Shown one piece after another: positions 62,607 to 64,000 of a stretch of 64,000 nt of DNA. A program made the translations under genes and the position numbers. Source of the DNA: Marvinbryantia formatexigens DSM 14469 (GTDB lineage: Bacteria; Bacillota; Clostridia; Lachnospirales; Lachnospiraceae); the NCBI RefSeq assembly GCF_025148285.1, contig NZ_CP102268.1, positions 1,364,001-1,428,000 of the forward strand, read 5' to 3'. The notes below the pieces were generated by a model. The model made no database searches. It saw only the letters and a program-made list of their open reading frames with translations, and was not told the origin of the DNA. Positions within the stretch are counted from its first letter, which is position 1. Each line of letters starts with the position of its first letter.

Positions 62607-63915
62607 GTCGCTTCCACTCCTTTACTTCTTCTAAATGCTTTTTCACTGCCGCCTCCGCGCCCTGCGAAGTCGGATGGTAATACTCCCGGTCCGCCATCGC
62701 TTCCGGCAGACACTGCATCGCCGTCAGCTTCTCCTGCGTATCGTGCGCATACTGGTAGCCGTCTCCATAGTGCAGCTCCTTCATAAGCCCGGTCGGGGCA
62801 TTGCGCAGCCAGAGCGGAACCGGCTCCGCCCGCCGCTCCTTCACATCGCGCTTACATTCCTCGCAGGCTGTATAAAGCGCATTCGACTTCGGCGCCATCG
62901 AAAGATAGGTGACTGCGTGCGTCAGATGCACATCGCACTCCGGCATTCCAAGAAAATGACACGCCTGGTACGCCGCCACCGCCACCTGCAGCGCCTGACT
63001 GTCCGCCATACCGATGTCCTCGCTGGCAAAACGAATGAGCCTGCGCGCAATATACAGCGGATCTTCCCCGCCCTCCAGCATCCGGCACATCCAGTAGATC
63101 GCCGCGTCCGGATCGCTGTTGCGCATGGATTTATGCAGTGCGGAGATGAGATTGTAATGCTCCTCGCCGCTTTTATCGTATAAAAGAGACTTCCGGCTGA
63201 TGCACTGCTCCAGCCCTTCGTCCGTGACGGTGATCCCCTCCGCGCTGATCTCGCCGTTTGTCACCGCCATTTCCAGGGTATTCAGCGCCGTGCGGGCATC
63301 CCCGTTTGCAAATGCCGCGATTGCCTGAAGCTGGCGCCCGCTCATTTTTACATGGGAGTGCAGAAAGCCGGAAGGACTGGTAAGAGCATTTTCCAGCACA
63401 CGCACAAGGTCCTTCTCCTCCAGCGCCTTCAGCACAAATACCCGGCAGCGTGACAGAAGCGCCGCGTTTACCTCAAAAGACGGATTTTCCGTGGTCGCCC
63501 CGATTAAGATAATACTGCCCTTTTCCACAAATGGCAGGAAAGCATCCTGCTGCGCCTTGTTAAAACGATGGATCTCGTCCACAAAAAGCACCGTCCTGCG
63601 CCCCATGCGGCGGCTGTTTTCCGCCTGCTGCATCACTTCTTTTATTTCTTTGATGCCGCTGGTGACAGCACTGAAGTTAATAAACTCCGCCTTCGTGTGC
63701 GCCGCAATGATTCCGGCAAGCGTCGTCTTACCGACGCCCGGCGGTCCCCAGAAAATCATGGAGGATATCTGGTCCTCCTCAATCAGCCTGCGCAGCATCT
63801 TCCCCGGTCCGAGCAGGTGCTCCTGTCCCACAAAATCCTCCAGCCGCTCCGGGCGCAGGCGACTGGCAAGCGGCACCGTTTTCTCTCTGTCATCAAATAA
63901 GGTCATCTGCTCCAT
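62575..63915 (-). CDS. RarA-family AAA+ ATPase (second copy)
   Basis: 446 residues, paralogue of the protein at 32113-33429: Walker A WGPPGVGKTTLAGIIA, Walker [20 protein letters not shown], sensor ATTENPSFEVNAALLSRC, and the C-terminal part with DGYQYAHDTQEKLTAMQ and YYHPTSQG. ATG at 63915 follows GGAGG by eight bases. It probably also acts at stalled forks; why two copies are kept is unknown. It is coupled to the M18 peptidase gene. Confidence 0.92.
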   Translation of the reverse strand: MEQMTLFDDREKTVPLASRLRPERLEDFVGQEHLLGPGKMLRRLIEEDQISSMIFWGPPGVGKTTLAGIIAAHTKAEFINFSAVTSGIKEIKEVMQQAENSRRMGRRTVLFVDEIHRFNKAQQDAFLPFVEKGSIILIGATTENPSFEVNAALLSRCRVFVLKALEEKDLVRVLENALTSPSGFLHSHVKMSGRQLQAIAAFANGDARTALNTLEMAVTNGEISAEGITVTDEGLEQCISRKSLLYDKSGEEHYNLISALHKSMRNSDPDAAIYWMCRMLEGGEDPLYIARRLIRFASEDIGMADSQALQVAVAAYQACHFLGMPECDVHLTHAVTYLSMAPKSNALYTACEECKRDVKERRAEPVPLWLRNAPTGLMKELHYGDGYQYAHDTQEKLTAMQCLPEAMADREYYHPTSQGAEAAVKKHLEEVKEWKRHERTAHKGTV

Positions 63916-64000
63916 CGCATTGTCCTCCAAAAATAGCTCTGAGCATAGTATAACAGACAAGCCGGAAAAAGTACAGTACATTTTTCGAACTTTTGTTCTA

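Overview
The window looks like a chromosome segment of a Lachnospiraceae-type member of the Clostridia. Strong AGGAGG ribosome sites, CIRCE heat-shock control, VanR/VanS-like signalling, VanW, DUF4364, DUF4250, DUF3877, a SipL-like DUF3794/LysM spore protein and a gerA-type operon all point there. The DNA is moderately GC-rich, except for an AT-rich insertion sequence and a group II intron. No rRNA or tRNA genes and no CRISPR array were seen. About sixty protein genes are supported, most of them on the minus strand.

Layout. 1-6.7 kb: end of a HEPN-type gene, PTS enzyme I, a D-Ala-D-Ala carboxypeptidase, a repeat-rich gap, a VanRS-like two-component pair, and hsp20 with a perfect CIRCE. 7-17 kb: an AGE-family sugar epimerase with a ROK regulator, threonine aldolase, mgtE behind a long structured leader, an rRNA methylase, and a YtrA-type regulator with its ABC transporter. 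17-25 kb: yhaM, mutS2, an orphan response regulator, trmL, a HypE/PurM-like protein, a VanW protein and a 36-residue membrane peptide. 25-27.7 kb: an IS1634-type element between unusually long direct repeats. 27.7-35 kb: two radical SAM proteins, DUF4364, rarA, a polysaccharide deacetylase and small membrane proteins. 35-43 kb: two MATE transporters, a group II intron inserted antisense in the end of the first, DUF4250 and clpB. 43 kb: a probable type I toxin-antitoxin locus, ymaF and what looks like a group II intron 3' end. 44-51 kb: an FAD protein, an HD hydrolase, larC-larB-larE without larA, nfo, DUF445 and a MNT/HEPN pair. 51-64 kb: a DUF362 ferredoxin protein, a compact gerA operon, ispE with a GntR regulator, the SipL-like protein, a phosphatase-DUF3877 fusion, a VOC protein, an M18 aminopeptidase and a second rarA.

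The most interesting signals are (1) the Hol-Tox-like peptide with a convergent antisense RNA at 42.87-43.18 kb; (2) a 27-codon Arg/Pro-rich leader ORF and competing stems upstream of mgtE; (3) a 163-bp multi-stem repeat whose duplication flanks the IS; and (4) short tandem repeats that recur between genes and have expanded inside conserved proteins (the ROK regulator, the HypE-like protein and a radical SAM protein). All identifications were made by eye from sequence motifs; no database search was run.
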